Origin: Bradyrhizobium xenonodulans
GTDB lineage: Bacteria; Pseudomonadota; Alphaproteobacteria; Rhizobiales; Xanthobacteraceae
Length of the DNA stretch: 64,000 nt
NCBI RefSeq assembly: GCF_027594865.1
Contig: NZ_CP089391.1
Location: 496,001 to 560,000, forward strand
Reading direction: 5' to 3'
Position numbers and translations under genes: made by a program. Positions 18,363 through 26,881 of the stretch are shown here, piece after piece; within the stretch, counting starts at the first letter, position 1, and every line of letters starts with the position of its first letter. The notes beneath the pieces were generated by a model. The model saw only the letters and a list, made by a program, of their open reading frames with translations. It made no database searches and was not told the DNA's origin.

Positions 18363-21300
18363 CTACTCCGCCGGATGTGCGGCGTTCTTCGGATCCGGCG
18401 CCGCCCCGTGATGACCGTCCGTCTCGGCATCCTCGCTGTGCACGATCAGCCGCTTGGCGAAGCGCCAGATCAGGGCGCCGAGGTCGTCCATCACCATGAA
18501 CATCGCGGGCACGAACACCAGCGACAGGATGGTCGAGAAGATCAGGCCGCCGATCACCGCGAGCGCCATCGGCGAGCGGAACTCGCCGCCGGCGCCGACC
18601 GCGAGCGCGCTCGGCATCATGCCCGCGGCCATCGCGATCGTGGTCATCACGATCGGGCGGGCGCGCTTCATGCCGGCGTCGATCATGGCTTCGTCGCGCG
18701 GCTTGCCGGCGTGAATGGATTCGATCGCGAACTCGACCAACATGATCGCGTTCTTGGTGACGATGCCCATCAGCATCAGGATGCCGATCCACACCGGCGT
18801 CGTCAGCTGCTTGCCGGTGATGAGCAGGGCCGCGATGGCGCCGCCGATCGAGAGCGGCAGCGAGAACAGGATGGTGATCGGCTGGAGGAAGGTGCCGAAC
18901 AAGAGCACCAGCACCGCGTAGACCATCATCAGGCCGGCCGTAATCGCAGTCGCGAAACCATCGGACAGCTCGTTGAGGCTTTCGGCGTCGCCGGAGGGCG
19001 AGACCTTCACGCCCTTCGGCCGGCTCTTCATCACCGGCAGGTCGTAGATCTTCTTGGTGGCGTCGCCGAGCGCGGCGGAGCCGACGAGGTCGGCGGCGAC
19101 GGTCGCCTGCCGTTCACGATCGTAGCGGTTGATGCTGGTCGGACCCTGGTCGAGCTTGACGTCGGCGATGACCGAGAGCGGCACGCCGCCCTTCTCGCCG
19201 CGTTCGCCGAGCGGCACACGCAACTGTTCGAGCGTCTTCAGATTGCCGCGTGCGGCGTCCTCGAGCTGGACGCGGATCGGCACCAGGCGGTCGCCGACGT
19301 CGAACTTGGCGAGCGCGGGGCCGACGTCGCCGATGGTGGCGACGCGGATGGTTTGCGACAGGCTTTCGGTGGAGACGCCGAGGCGCGCGGCGAGGTCGGC
19401 GCGCGGCTCGATGCGCAGCTCGGGCCGCTCCAGCGTGGTTTCCGAGATCACGTTGGAGATGGTGGGGATCCGCTTCATCTGCGTCGCGAGCTCGCTCGCG
19501 ACGTTGTTGACGATGTTGGCGTCGACCCCGGTCACGACCAGCGAGATGGCGCGCAGGCCGTTCTCGTCGAGGAACCAGAAGCGGATGTCGGGAACGTTCT
19601 CCAGCTCCTGGCTGATCGAGAATTCGAGCTCCCGCTGGGTGATGTCGCGGCTGTCCTTGGGCGTGTAGTTGATGATCAAGGCGGCACGCCGGACTTCCTG
19701 GGTCCCCGGTGGGACGCGCCCGCCGTCGACGAAGATGCTCTTCACCTCGGACCGCTTGCGCAGGCGCGCGACGATGTCCTCGGTGACCTTTTCGGTGTAG
19801 GCGAGCTGTGTGCCCGGCGGCAGCTCGAGGGCCAGCAGCGAGCGCGCGCTGTCCTGCGCCGGCAGGAAGCCCTGCGGCAGCAGCGTGATGCTCCAGATCG
19901 AGGCGGCGAAGACGCCGAAGCCGGCCAGCACCGTGATGAAATAGTGCTTCACCGACCAGGCCACGATCCGATGATAGGATCGCAGCACGCGGCCCGGCGG
20001 CGGCTCCTCGTGATGGCCGTGTTTGAGGAAGTAGGCCGCCAGCACCGGCGTGACGAAGCGCGCCGCGAGCAGCGAGAAGAACACCTGCACCGAGACGGTG
20101 ATGCCGAACTGCTTGAAGAATTGTCCGGCGATGCCCGACATGAAGCTCGCGGGTGCGAAGATCGCGATGATGGTGAGCGAAATCGCGATCACCGCAAGGC
20201 CGATCTCGTCGGCGGCTTCGAGTGCGGCGCGATAGGGCGACTTGCCCATGTTCATGTGCCGGACGATGTTCTCGATCTCGACGATGGCGTCGTCGACCAG
20301 AATACCCGTCGACAGCGTGATGGCGAGGAAGCTGACGAGGTTGAGCGAGAAACCGAGAAGGTCCATCGCCCAGAACGCCGGGAAGATCGACAGTGGCAGC
20401 GAGATCGCGGCGATGATGGTGGCGCGCAGGTCGCGCAGGAACAGCAGCACGATGACGACGGCCAGGATGGCGCCTTCGAACAGGGTCGAGATCGCCGCGT
20501 GGTAATTGCCGTTGGTGTATTCGACCGAGGTGTCGATCACCTTCAGGTCGACGTCGGGATAGGTGGCCTTGAGCGCATCGATGCGCTTCTGCACGGCCTC
20601 TGCCACCTTCACGTCGCTGGCACCCTTGGAACGCTTGATGCCGAGCGCGACGATCGGCTCGCCGTTGAAGCGGGCGAAGGTGCGGCGATCTGCGATGGTG
20701 TCGGTCACTGTGCCGAGATCGGCGAGCCGGACCTCGCCGCCGCCGAACAGCGGGATCATGGTGCCGGCGAGGTCGCCCAGCGTCTTGGCGCCCGCGAGCG
20801 TGCGGATCGCCTGGTCGTTCTTGCCGATCTCGGCACGGCCGCCGGCGACGTCGACATTGGTGCCGCGCAGGCTCTGGCTGACATTGACCGCGGTCAGCCC
20901 CATCGCCTGGAGACGGTCGGGATCGAGCGAGACCAGGATCTCGCGCTCGACGCCGCCGATGCGCTCGACCTGGGCGACGCCGCGCACGCCTTGCAGCGCG
21001 CGCTTGACGACGTCGTCGACGAAGTAGGAGAGCTGCTCCGGCGTCTTGCCGGGTGAGATCGCGGCATAGGTGACGATCGGCAGTCCGATGACATCGACGC
21101 GCTGGATCAGCGGCTCGGTGACGTTCTGCGGCAGATTGGAGCGCACGCGCGTCACCGCGTCCTTGACGTCGTTGAGCGCGCGGTCGGTGTTGGTCTCCAG
21201 TGCGAACTGGATGGTGGTGACCGACAGGCCGTCGGTAATCTGCGATGTGATGTGCCTGACGCCTTCGACGCCGGAGACGGCGTCTTCAACGGTCTTGGTG

Positions 21301-21494
21301 ACCTGGGATTCAAGCTCGGCGGGCGCTGCGCCGAACTGCGACACCGCGACCGAGATCACGGGAATGTCGGCCGACGGCAGCCGCGTCACCGCGAGCTTGG
21401 TGAAGGAGGTCCAGCCCAGGACCAGGAGGATGATCGAGAAGACGACCGACGGCAGCGGATTCCGGATCGACCAAGCCGAGATATTGAGAGCCAT
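18363..21494 (-). CDS. RND efflux permease (AcrB/HAE1 type)
   Basis: The 1043-residue inner-membrane pump has the usual twelve-helix, two-lobe structure. The N-terminus (WSIRNPLPSVVFSIILLVLGWTSF) is TM1, and the central proton relay shows LVDDAIVEIENIVRH with the paired Asp of TM4. It uses the proton-motive force to expel drugs or other amphiphiles through a trimer with an adaptor and an outer-membrane channel. The adaptor gene is immediately upstream, with stop and start codons sharing one base (TGATG). No outer-membrane factor gene is nearby, so an unlinked TolC-like channel is presumably used. The substrate is unknown. Confidence 0.9.
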   Translation of the reverse strand: MALNISAWSIRNPLPSVVFSIILLVLGWTSFTKLAVTRLPSADIPVISVAVSQFGAAPAELESQVTKTVEDAVSGVEGVRHITSQITDGLSVTTIQFALETNTDRALNDVKDAVTRVRSNLPQNVTEPLIQRVDVIGLPIVTYAAISPGKTPEQLSYFVDDVVKRALQGVRGVAQVERIGGVEREILVSLDPDRLQAMGLTAVNVSQSLRGTNVDVAGGRAEIGKNDQAIRTLAGAKTLGDLAGTMIPLFGGGEVRLADLGTVTDTIADRRTFARFNGEPIVALGIKRSKGASDVKVAEAVQKRIDALKATYPDVDLKVIDTSVEYTNGNYHAAISTLFEGAILAVVIVLLFLRDLRATIIAAISLPLSIFPAFWAMDLLGFSLNLVSFLAITLSTGILVDDAIVEIENIVRHMNMGKSPYRAALEAADEIGLAVIAISLTIIAIFAPASFMSGIAGQFFKQFGITVSVQVFFSLLAARFVTPVLAAYFLKHGHHEEPPPGRVLRSYHRIVAWSVKHYFITVLAGFGVFAASIWSITLLPQGFLPAQDSARSLLALELPPGTQLAYTEKVTEDIVARLRKRSEVKSIFVDGGRVPPGTQEVRRAALIINYTPKDSRDITQRELEFSISQELENVPDIRFWFLDENGLRAISLVVTGVDANIVNNVASELATQMKRIPTISNVISETTLERPELRIEPRADLAARLGVSTESLSQTIRVATIGDVGPALAKFDVGDRLVPIRVQLEDAARGNLKTLEQLRVPLGERGEKGGVPLSVIADVKLDQGPTSINRYDRERQATVAADLVGSAALGDATKKIYDLPVMKSRPKGVKVSPSGDAESLNELSDGFATAITAGLMMVYAVLVLLFGTFLQPITILFSLPLSIGGAIAALLITGKQLTTPVWIGILMLMGIVTKNAIMLVEFAIESIHAGKPRDEAMIDAGMKRARPIVMTTIAMAAGMMPSALAVGAGGEFRSPMALAVIGGLIFSTILSLVFVPAMFMVMDDLGALIWRFAKRLIVHSEDAETDGHHGAAPDPKNAAHPAE

Positions 21495-22423
21495 CAGCGT
21501 ACCCGCGTGCGATCGAGTTCATCGGCGAACATGGTCTTGATCTGGTCGCCGTCATGGAGCGAAGAGCCGGCGTCGGCGACGACGATTTCGCCGACGTCGA
21601 GGCCTTCCAGGATTTCCGTGGCGCTGTCGGAGGAGAGTCCGACCCGCACCTTGCGTGTCTCGACCACGTTGCCTTTGACGACCTGCACGGTGAGATGGTC
21701 GATCGCGGTCTTGGGGATCGAGACGCCGCAGCTGCGTTTGGCGTCGATGGAGGCGCGGGCAAATACGCCGACCTTCAGCGAGGGATTGTTGGTGACGCTG
21801 ATGCGGACGCGGCCGAGCTGGGTGGCGCGGTCGATTTCGGGCGCAACCAGCCGGACCCGGCCGATCAGATCGGGCGCGTCGTCGCGGCTGATGCGCACGG
21901 TCGCGCCGGAGCTGAGCTTGGGCATGTGCACCGCCGGGACCTGGGCGTCGAGCTCGATCTCGTTGTTGACGGCGATGCGGAACATCGGGCCGGCCTGCGG
22001 TGAGGCGGGTGCGCCGACGATGGTGCGGACCTCGGTGACGAGGCCCGGCGCAGGCGCCTTCAGCGAGACCGGACCTTGCGGGCCGGGCCGCTGCGGCTGG
22101 CCGGGAATCTGCGGCGGTGCCGTCAGGCGCGCCAGCTCCTGATTGTCGGTGACCATGGTGCCTTCGGTGACGAAGAGGTCCGTCACTCTCGATCCCTCCT
22201 GGTCGGCGACGACCACGGCCTCCCGGCGGGGCACGAAGAAGCCGGTCACCCGCACCAGGTCCGAGAAGCAGGCATTGGTCGATTTCGTGACGATGACGAG
22301 CGCCTCGCCCGGCGTCTCCTTCACCTCGGGGCGCTTCCGATGCTCGAACAGATAATAGCCGACGCCGAGCGCAACGACGAACGCCACGGTTCCGGCAGGC
22401 TTGAGGTATTGGGTGAGGCTCAT
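21494..22423 (-). CDS. RND efflux periplasmic adaptor (membrane fusion protein)
   Basis: Taking MSLTQYLKPAG as the start gives 309 residues. A signal anchor at about 9-27 is followed by the split lipoyl-like domain (VVVADQEGSRVTDLFVTEGTMVTDNQELARL; LKAPAPGLVTEVRTIVG), a beta-barrel and a membrane-proximal domain (GLSSDSATEILEGLDVGEIVVADAGSSLHDGDQI). The hairpin between the lipoyl halves is very short and Pro/Gln-rich rather than a long coiled coil, which is unusual for docking to TolC. The frame is open upstream to 22507, but this start fits the anchor best. It overlaps the permease start by one base, forming an operon. Confidence 0.85.
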   Translation of the reverse strand: MSLTQYLKPAGTVAFVVALGVGYYLFEHRKRPEVKETPGEALVIVTKSTNACFSDLVRVTGFFVPRREAVVVADQEGSRVTDLFVTEGTMVTDNQELARLTAPPQIPGQPQRPGPQGPVSLKAPAPGLVTEVRTIVGAPASPQAGPMFRIAVNNEIELDAQVPAVHMPKLSSGATVRISRDDAPDLIGRVRLVAPEIDRATQLGRVRISVTNNPSLKVGVFARASIDAKRSCGVSIPKTAIDHLTVQVVKGNVVETRKVRVGLSSDSATEILEGLDVGEIVVADAGSSLHDGDQIKTMFADELDRTRVR

Positions 22424-22496
22424 CGCCGGATCATCCTGGCCTGGCTCACGGCCATCCGCACGAGGCCTGCTGAGAACGTTTCCCTGAAATGAAGCG

Positions 22497-22520
22497 GCGT
22501 CCCGCAAGGCTGCGGGACGC
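22497..22520 (-). terminator. Hairpin downstream of the OmpA gene
   Basis: A 10-bp perfect stem (GCGTCCCGCA / TGCGGGACGC) with a 4-base AGGC loop. On the minus strand it is followed by moderately T-rich sequence. It sits between the OmpA gene and the efflux operon and is probably the terminator of the former. Confidence 0.5.
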
Positions 22521-22582
22521 GCGTCGATAGCAAGACTTTACACCACATCACGACCGGTCACTTCAAAAGGATTGCGTCGCGC

Positions 22583-23254
22583 TTACTTCGATGCGGTGGT
22601 CTTGTTCTCCATGTTGACGACCTGCACGCGGCGGTTGACCTCCGCCATCGGCTGGCTCGGGTCCTTCAGCTTGCTCTTGCCATAGCCGACGGTGACGAGG
22701 TCGGTCGCGGAGATGCTGTATTTGTCGACGAGATAGCGCTTGATCGAATCCGCGCGGCGCTCCGATAGGTCCTGATTATAGCCTTCGCCGCCGGCGGCGT
22801 CGGTGTGGCCGGCGACCACGAAGGTCGAGCCCTTCAGGTCGGGGCTGGTCAGCGCACGGCCGAGCGCCTGCACGGAGGCAAGCGACTTGTTGCTGATATT
22901 GGCCGAGTTGTAGTCGAAGGTGATTTCCAGATCGATGTTCGGCTTGTCCTTGGCGGCGGACGCGATCTCCTCGCGCTCGGTCGACGAGAGCGAGCGGGTC
23001 GAGCGGCCGCGCACGGACTGGATCAGCTTGGTCTCGGCCGCGTTCGGCGCGGGATCGGCCTGCGGGGCGATCGAGAGGCCGCGGGTCAGCGGCTTCTTCG
23101 GCGGCGGCGCAAGCGCGCGGACGATCTCGTCCTCGGTGACGTTCTTGCTGTTGCCGTCGTCGCCCGCGAATGCGAGCGGGGCCGTCAGCGACAGAGCGGC
23201 GCCGACCGTGATGATGGACAGGATCGCGGTAAGCCCTTTTGCAGCCATTCTCAT
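22583..23254 (-). CDS. OmpA family peptidoglycan-binding protein
   Basis: From the ATG at 23254 (GGAGGGA ribosome site) this is 223 residues with a cleavable signal peptide (AALSLTAPLAFA). A linker is followed by a C-terminal OmpA domain at about 105-215: ITFDYNSANIS, VVAGHTDAAGGEGYNQDLSERRADSIKRYLV, VGYGKSKL and NRRVQV. The Asp and Arg residues that bind diaminopimelate are present (HTDA, LSERRA). There is no beta-barrel, so it is a soluble or lipoprotein-like anchor rather than a porin. It lies 143 bases downstream of the pseudo-caspase/TPR gene on the same strand, and the two may be co-transcribed and act together in the envelope. Confidence 0.85.
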   Translation of the reverse strand: MRMAAKGLTAILSIITVGAALSLTAPLAFAGDDGNSKNVTEDEIVRALAPPPKKPLTRGLSIAPQADPAPNAAETKLIQSVRGRSTRSLSSTEREEIASAAKDKPNIDLEITFDYNSANISNKSLASVQALGRALTSPDLKGSTFVVAGHTDAAGGEGYNQDLSERRADSIKRYLVDKYSISATDLVTVGYGKSKLKDPSQPMAEVNRRVQVVNMENKTTASK

Positions 23255-23397
23255 TGCCAGTCCCTCCTGCGCAGCAGACCTGCGTGTTCCAAATTTCTGC
23301 AACCGGCCCCCGGAAAGGCCGCCTGCGGCATCCGTTCGTTAGTCTTCCTTGGGGCATCGGGGGTTCGAGGCATCTCCTGCCCCAATTCAAAAAAATA

Positions 23398-24924
23398 CTA
23401 GCGTACTCCGTAACTTGCGAATTCCTGAACGATGTTCGGGTCCATCGCCTTGGCGTTGGCGATGTCGAGCGCGCCTTCCTGGGCCGAGCCATTACGCTGC
23501 TTGGCAATGCCGCGGCCATAGAGCGAGGAGGTCAGGCGCGGATTGATCCTCAAGGCAGCGTCGAAATCGGCGATGGCGTTCTTGACCGCGCCCGATTTCA
23601 GATTGACGAGCCCCCGGCTGTCCAGCGCATCGACGAAGTTCGGCCGCAGCCGTAGGGCCTCGTTGCAATCCTTCAGCGCGCCCTGGAGGTCGCCGACCAC
23701 GGTGCGGGTCCAGCAGCGGTTGTTCAGCGCCTCGACGTCCTTGGAGTTGATCCGGAGCGTGTCGTCGAAATCCTTGATGGCGAGGTTGTAGGCGCCCTTG
23801 CTGGCATAGACCTGGCCGCGCCGGTACAGCGCGTTCACGTCATCAGGATTGGCGGCGATCTTGGCCGTGAGGCCCTTGATGGTCGGGTCTTCCGCCAGCA
23901 CGGCCGGGTTCGGTCCGCTATCCATGCTCGGGGCGGGAGTGGTTTCGGTCGGCTTCACCGGCGGTGGCGGCGGAGGCAGGGCAGCCTCGACCTGCGGCTT
24001 CGGCGACGGGGCCGGTGCGGGGACAGGAGGCGGAGCCGGTGCGGCCGCCGTGTCGGCCGGCTTCGACGGCGGGGGCGGTGATGGCGGTGCGGGCGGAGCC
24101 GGCGGCGGGTTGTTGGCGACGACCGGCGGCGAAGGCGGCGGTGGTGCCGTCACCGGCGGGCGCGATCCGCCAGCGCCGGGAATGAACGAAAAATCTTCGG
24201 CGAGCGAAGAGGAGATCCACGGCACCTGCTCGCCGCGCGAAGCGCGGGTGACGCCCATCTTGGTGCGGTTCAGCGTCTCCTCGGCCATCAGGTCGGGGAC
24301 ACGGATTTCCTTGAGGAGTTCCTGGACGAACAGACTGTGCTCGCCGCCGGCGTCCGAGACCACCGAGGCCAGCGCCGCCGAATACATCACCAGCGTGCCG
24401 TTCGGTGCGATGACCGGAGTCAGGCCGGCCGAGAAGCTGCGGAACCGGCGCTCGAAAGGATTGCGCCTGGAGGCGTCGATCAGCGCGATCTTGACACCTG
24501 CGCCGCGGGTGTTGAGCTCGCCGAGCACGGTTTCGAGGCTGACGCCGTCGCGGCGCACGTCGGATTCGGTCCAGATCTGTGCGTCGATCGGCAGCATGTA
24601 GCTCTGGCGCGCCGACTGGATGCCGAAACCGCTGAAGAACACCAGCGCCACCGAGCCAGGCTTGATCTTGCTGTAAAGCTTGTCGAACGCGCGGCGCATG
24701 CCGTCGCCGGTCAGGTTTTCGCCGATTTCGACCGAAAAGCCGTCGCGCTTGAGCTCGTCGGCGACGTCGCGCGCGTCATTGAGCGGTTCCTTCAGCGGGG
24801 CATCCGCGTCCGGATATTTGGCGTTGCCGATGACGAGCGCGAAACGATCGCCGGCGGCCAGGGACGGCGCGGCCGGAACAAGCGAAACGAGCAGGGGCAG
24901 AAGAAAAAGGAAGCGAATTTTCAT
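23398..24924 (-). CDS. Secreted caspase-fold pseudo-enzyme with Pro-rich linker and TPR repeats
   Basis: The 508-residue protein has a signal peptide (1-23), a C14 peptidase fold at about 25-250, a Pro/Ala-rich linker at about 255-345 and TPR-like repeats at about 355-480. The fold is shown by RFALVIGNAKYPD and LKEPLNDARDVADELKRDGFSV. At the catalytic histidine the usual GHG is SGFGIQ (Phe100). At the catalytic cysteine the usual DAC is DASRRNPF (Ser152). Both nucleophile and base are therefore absent, so proteolysis is unlikely and a binding or scaffold role is inferred. The TPRs read GQVYASKGAYNLAIKDFDDTLRINSKDVEALNNR and onward. The OmpA gene follows on the same strand. Confidence 0.8.
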   Translation of the reverse strand: MKIRFLFLLPLLVSLVPAAPSLAAGDRFALVIGNAKYPDADAPLKEPLNDARDVADELKRDGFSVEIGENLTGDGMRRAFDKLYSKIKPGSVALVFFSGFGIQSARQSYMLPIDAQIWTESDVRRDGVSLETVLGELNTRGAGVKIALIDASRRNPFERRFRSFSAGLTPVIAPNGTLVMYSAALASVVSDAGGEHSLFVQELLKEIRVPDLMAEETLNRTKMGVTRASRGEQVPWISSSLAEDFSFIPGAGGSRPPVTAPPPPSPPVVANNPPPAPPAPPSPPPPSKPADTAAAPAPPPVPAPAPSPKPQVEAALPPPPPPVKPTETTPAPSMDSGPNPAVLAEDPTIKGLTAKIAANPDDVNALYRRGQVYASKGAYNLAIKDFDDTLRINSKDVEALNNRCWTRTVVGDLQGALKDCNEALRLRPNFVDALDSRGLVNLKSGAVKNAIADFDAALRINPRLTSSLYGRGIAKQRNGSAQEGALDIANAKAMDPNIVQEFASYGVR

Positions 24925-25293
24925 AATCAGCGCGGTCCAGCCAAAAAGGCGCCGTTACCAGCTTGCGCCGCGGCGACCTTAACTTACGCAAAGTGCATTA
25001 TCAAACCGGGGAAGGGGGGCGTCAACCGCTTGGAGATTCGGCGTTATCGCGACAATTGACCGCGACGCATGGGCTCGCTGCGAGGGGAATAAACGGACTG
25101 TCACGGTTGCACTCGACACGATTGGGTTCTGCATTGCAGCGGCCACGTTACGGCAGTTGCCGCGACGATAGTGTGATTGGTCTCACATTGCAGGCCTGTC
25201 TCAACCGCAATGCCCGGCGTTTGACCTTTGCGGCCGACAATGGCTTGGTGCGCCCGATCATCCCGCAAGATCCAACTCAGAAAAAGCAGGACC
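24925..25293. other. Divergent intergenic region, no gene seen
   Basis: 369 bp between the pseudo-caspase gene (minus) and the lactonase gene (plus). It holds a perfect CRP-type palindrome at 25172-25187 and otherwise no convincing ORF or RNA. Confidence 0.6.
25172..25187. promoter_or_regulatory. Perfect CRP-type palindrome
   Basis: TGTGATTGGTCTCACA is TGTGA-N6-TCACA with all ten conserved positions. It lies 107 bases before the lactonase start at 25294 and about 250 bases from the divergent pseudo-caspase start. Confidence 0.55.
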
Positions 25294-26100
25294 ATGGGAA
25301 ACGCCTACGAAATCTATGCCCTGCGCTATGCGACCATGTCGCCGCGCACCCCCAACATGAATTTTCTGGCGCCCGACCCGCATGACAGCGCGGCGCAGGA
25401 CCTCGACTATTTCGTCTGGCTGATCCGAGGGCAGGGCCGCGACATCCTGGTCGACACCGGCTTCAACGCCGAGGAAGCGAGCGCGCGGGCGCGCAAGCTG
25501 ACGCTCAATCCGGTCGATGCGCTGGAACGCTTCGGTGTCGCGGCGCCCGCTATTCGCGACATCATCGTGACGCATCTGCATTACGACCACGCCGGCAATC
25601 TCGATCGCTTTCCGAACGCGCGCTTCCATCTCCAGGAGCGCGAGATGGCTTACGCGACGGGGCGCTGCATGTGTAACGGCCTATTGCGACATCCGTTCTC
25701 GGTCGAGCACGTCACGCAGATGGTGCGTCATGTCTATGGCGAGCGGGTCAATTTCTATTCCGGCGACGGCGAGGTCGCGCCCGGCGTCACCGTGCACCGC
25801 GTCGGCGGCCATTCCGACGGGTTGCAAGTGGTCAAGGTCGAGACCGCGCGCGGGCCGGTGGTGCTGGCATCCGATGCCGCGCATTACTATGCCAATCTGC
25901 AGCGCCGCAGCCCGTTCCCGATCGTCTATAATGTCGGCGACATGGCCGTCGGCTGGGAGACGATCGAGCGCCTCGCCGGCCACCCCGATAGATTCATTCC
26001 CGGCCATGATCCGATCGTGACGGAGATCTATCCGCGCGCCAGCGACAAGGTCGACGCCTGGGCACTGCATCTGCCGCCGTCGCGGTCGTTTGCGAAATAG
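25294..26100 (+). CDS. Metallo-beta-lactamase-fold hydrolase, N-acyl-homoserine lactonase-like
   Basis: From the ATG with AGCAGGA upstream this is 268 residues. The dinuclear zinc motif HxHxDH is intact (THLHYDHAGN, His94, His96, Asp98, His99). The later ligands are present (GGHSDG, ASDAAHYY and PGHDP). The order and length match the AiiA-like family B lactonases, which open acyl-homoserine lactone rings. Many such proteins in Bradyrhizobium act on other lactones or esters, so quorum quenching is only a possibility. No signal peptide is present, so it is cytoplasmic. A perfect CRP-like site lies in its upstream region. An open frame extends 22 codons upstream but lacks a ribosome site. Confidence 0.8.
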   Translation: MGNAYEIYALRYATMSPRTPNMNFLAPDPHDSAAQDLDYFVWLIRGQGRDILVDTGFNAEEASARARKLTLNPVDALERFGVAAPAIRDIIVTHLHYDHAGNLDRFPNARFHLQEREMAYATGRCMCNGLLRHPFSVEHVTQMVRHVYGERVNFYSGDGEVAPGVTVHRVGGHSDGLQVVKVETARGPVVLASDAAHYYANLQRRSPFPIVYNVGDMAVGWETIERLAGHPDRFIPGHDPIVTEIYPRASDKVDAWALHLPPSRSFAK

Positions 26101-26115
26101 TCGAGGCCCGACCCG

Positions 26116-26224
26116 CATCCTGAGGAGCGCGCTCTTGCGCGCGTCTCGAAGGATGAAGGCCGAACTGCTGCAGCGAGGCCTTCATGGTTCGAGGCAGCGC
26201 TTCGCGCCTCCTCACCATGAGGAT
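26116..26224. repeat. REP-like palindromic element
   Basis: An imperfect inverted repeat of about 110 bp. The left arm reads CATCCTGAGGAGCGCGC... and ends in GAAGGCC; the right arm begins GGCCTTCATGG and ends in CTCACCATGAGG. I recall this type as abundant in Bradyrhizobium and Rhodopseudomonas intergenic DNA. It sits between the convergent lactonase and MarR genes and may act as a bidirectional terminator. Confidence 0.7.
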
Positions 26225-26231
26225 CGAGAGT

Positions 26232-26771
26232 TCAATACGCCTGCTTGGCGTCGGCCTCTTCGCTGGTCTGGATCAGGTCGAGGCTCTGCTCGATCTTGCC
26301 GAGCAGTGTGGAGAGCAGCTTGCGCTCCTGTGCGGACAGGCAGGCAAGGATCTCGTCTTCCCGCCGCAGCAGTTGCGGGAACAGCTCTTCATAGAGCGCG
26401 CGGCCCTTCTTGGTCAGTTGCAGGCGGAATTCGCGGCGGTCGGCTTCGTTCTCGACCCGCTCGATCAGCTCCTCGTGCAGCAGCGTCGTCACCGCGCGGC
26501 TGATGGTCGATTTGTGGGTGCGGGTGCATTGCGAGATGTACTGCGCGCTGCAGGCATCGTTGCGGAAGCCGAGCGTGGCGATCACGCGCCAGGCCGGAAT
26601 GTCGAGGCCGTGGCGTTCCTGATATTCGACCGACAGCGCGGAACTGACTTCTGCGGCAAGCCGGTTGAGACGGAATGGCACGAACTTGAACAGGTCGAGT
26701 CGTGCTTTTGCCTTCGGCGATGGCTGGTCTGCCTCGCGCGTCTTCAGCGCAGTGTCTGTCGTCCTCGCCAA
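26232..26771 (-). CDS. MarR family regulator of the adjacent aromatic catabolic genes
   Basis: The 179-residue protein has a MarR winged helix at about 35-140: DIPAWRVIATLGF, TRTHKSTISRAVTTLLHEELIERVENEADRREFRLQLTKKG. The wing DRREFRL is typical of the family. The annotated start is TTG with GGAG 8 bases upstream; no internal ATG fits better. It is divergent from the flavin hydroxylase gene, and an 18-bp imperfect palindrome centred on CACGTG lies between them. MarR proteins usually repress a divergent operon until an aromatic ligand binds. Here homogentisate or a hydroxyphenylacetate is a likely effector (inference). Confidence 0.85.
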   Translation of the reverse strand: MARTTDTALKTREADQPSPKAKARLDLFKFVPFRLNRLAAEVSSALSVEYQERHGLDIPAWRVIATLGFRNDACSAQYISQCTRTHKSTISRAVTTLLHEELIERVENEADRREFRLQLTKKGRALYEELFPQLLRREDEILACLSAQERKLLSTLLGKIEQSLDLIQTSEEADAKQAY

Positions 26772-26820
26772 GGAGAGCGCTCCGAATTCCAGTTGACGGC
26801 CGGCCGGCTCCGGTCCAAAA

Positions 26821-26838
26821 TAGTTGCACGTGAGACTA
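26821..26838. promoter_or_regulatory. Putative MarR operator
   Basis: TAGTTGCACGTGAGACTA is palindromic in its outer TAGT/ACTA and central CACGTG, with only the two flanking dinucleotides unpaired. It lies in the 110-bp divergent gap between the MarR gene and the flavin hydroxylase. Confidence 0.5.
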
Positions 26839-26881
26839 TCTAGCAGATCAGTCCTCTCCTGACCAGAGCCGAGGTTAGTGT

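Noticed and set aside
18375..21056. 893-residue open frame antisense to the RND permease
   Set aside because: It is a shadow of the permease, with low-complexity Asp/Arg/Gly composition and no domain.
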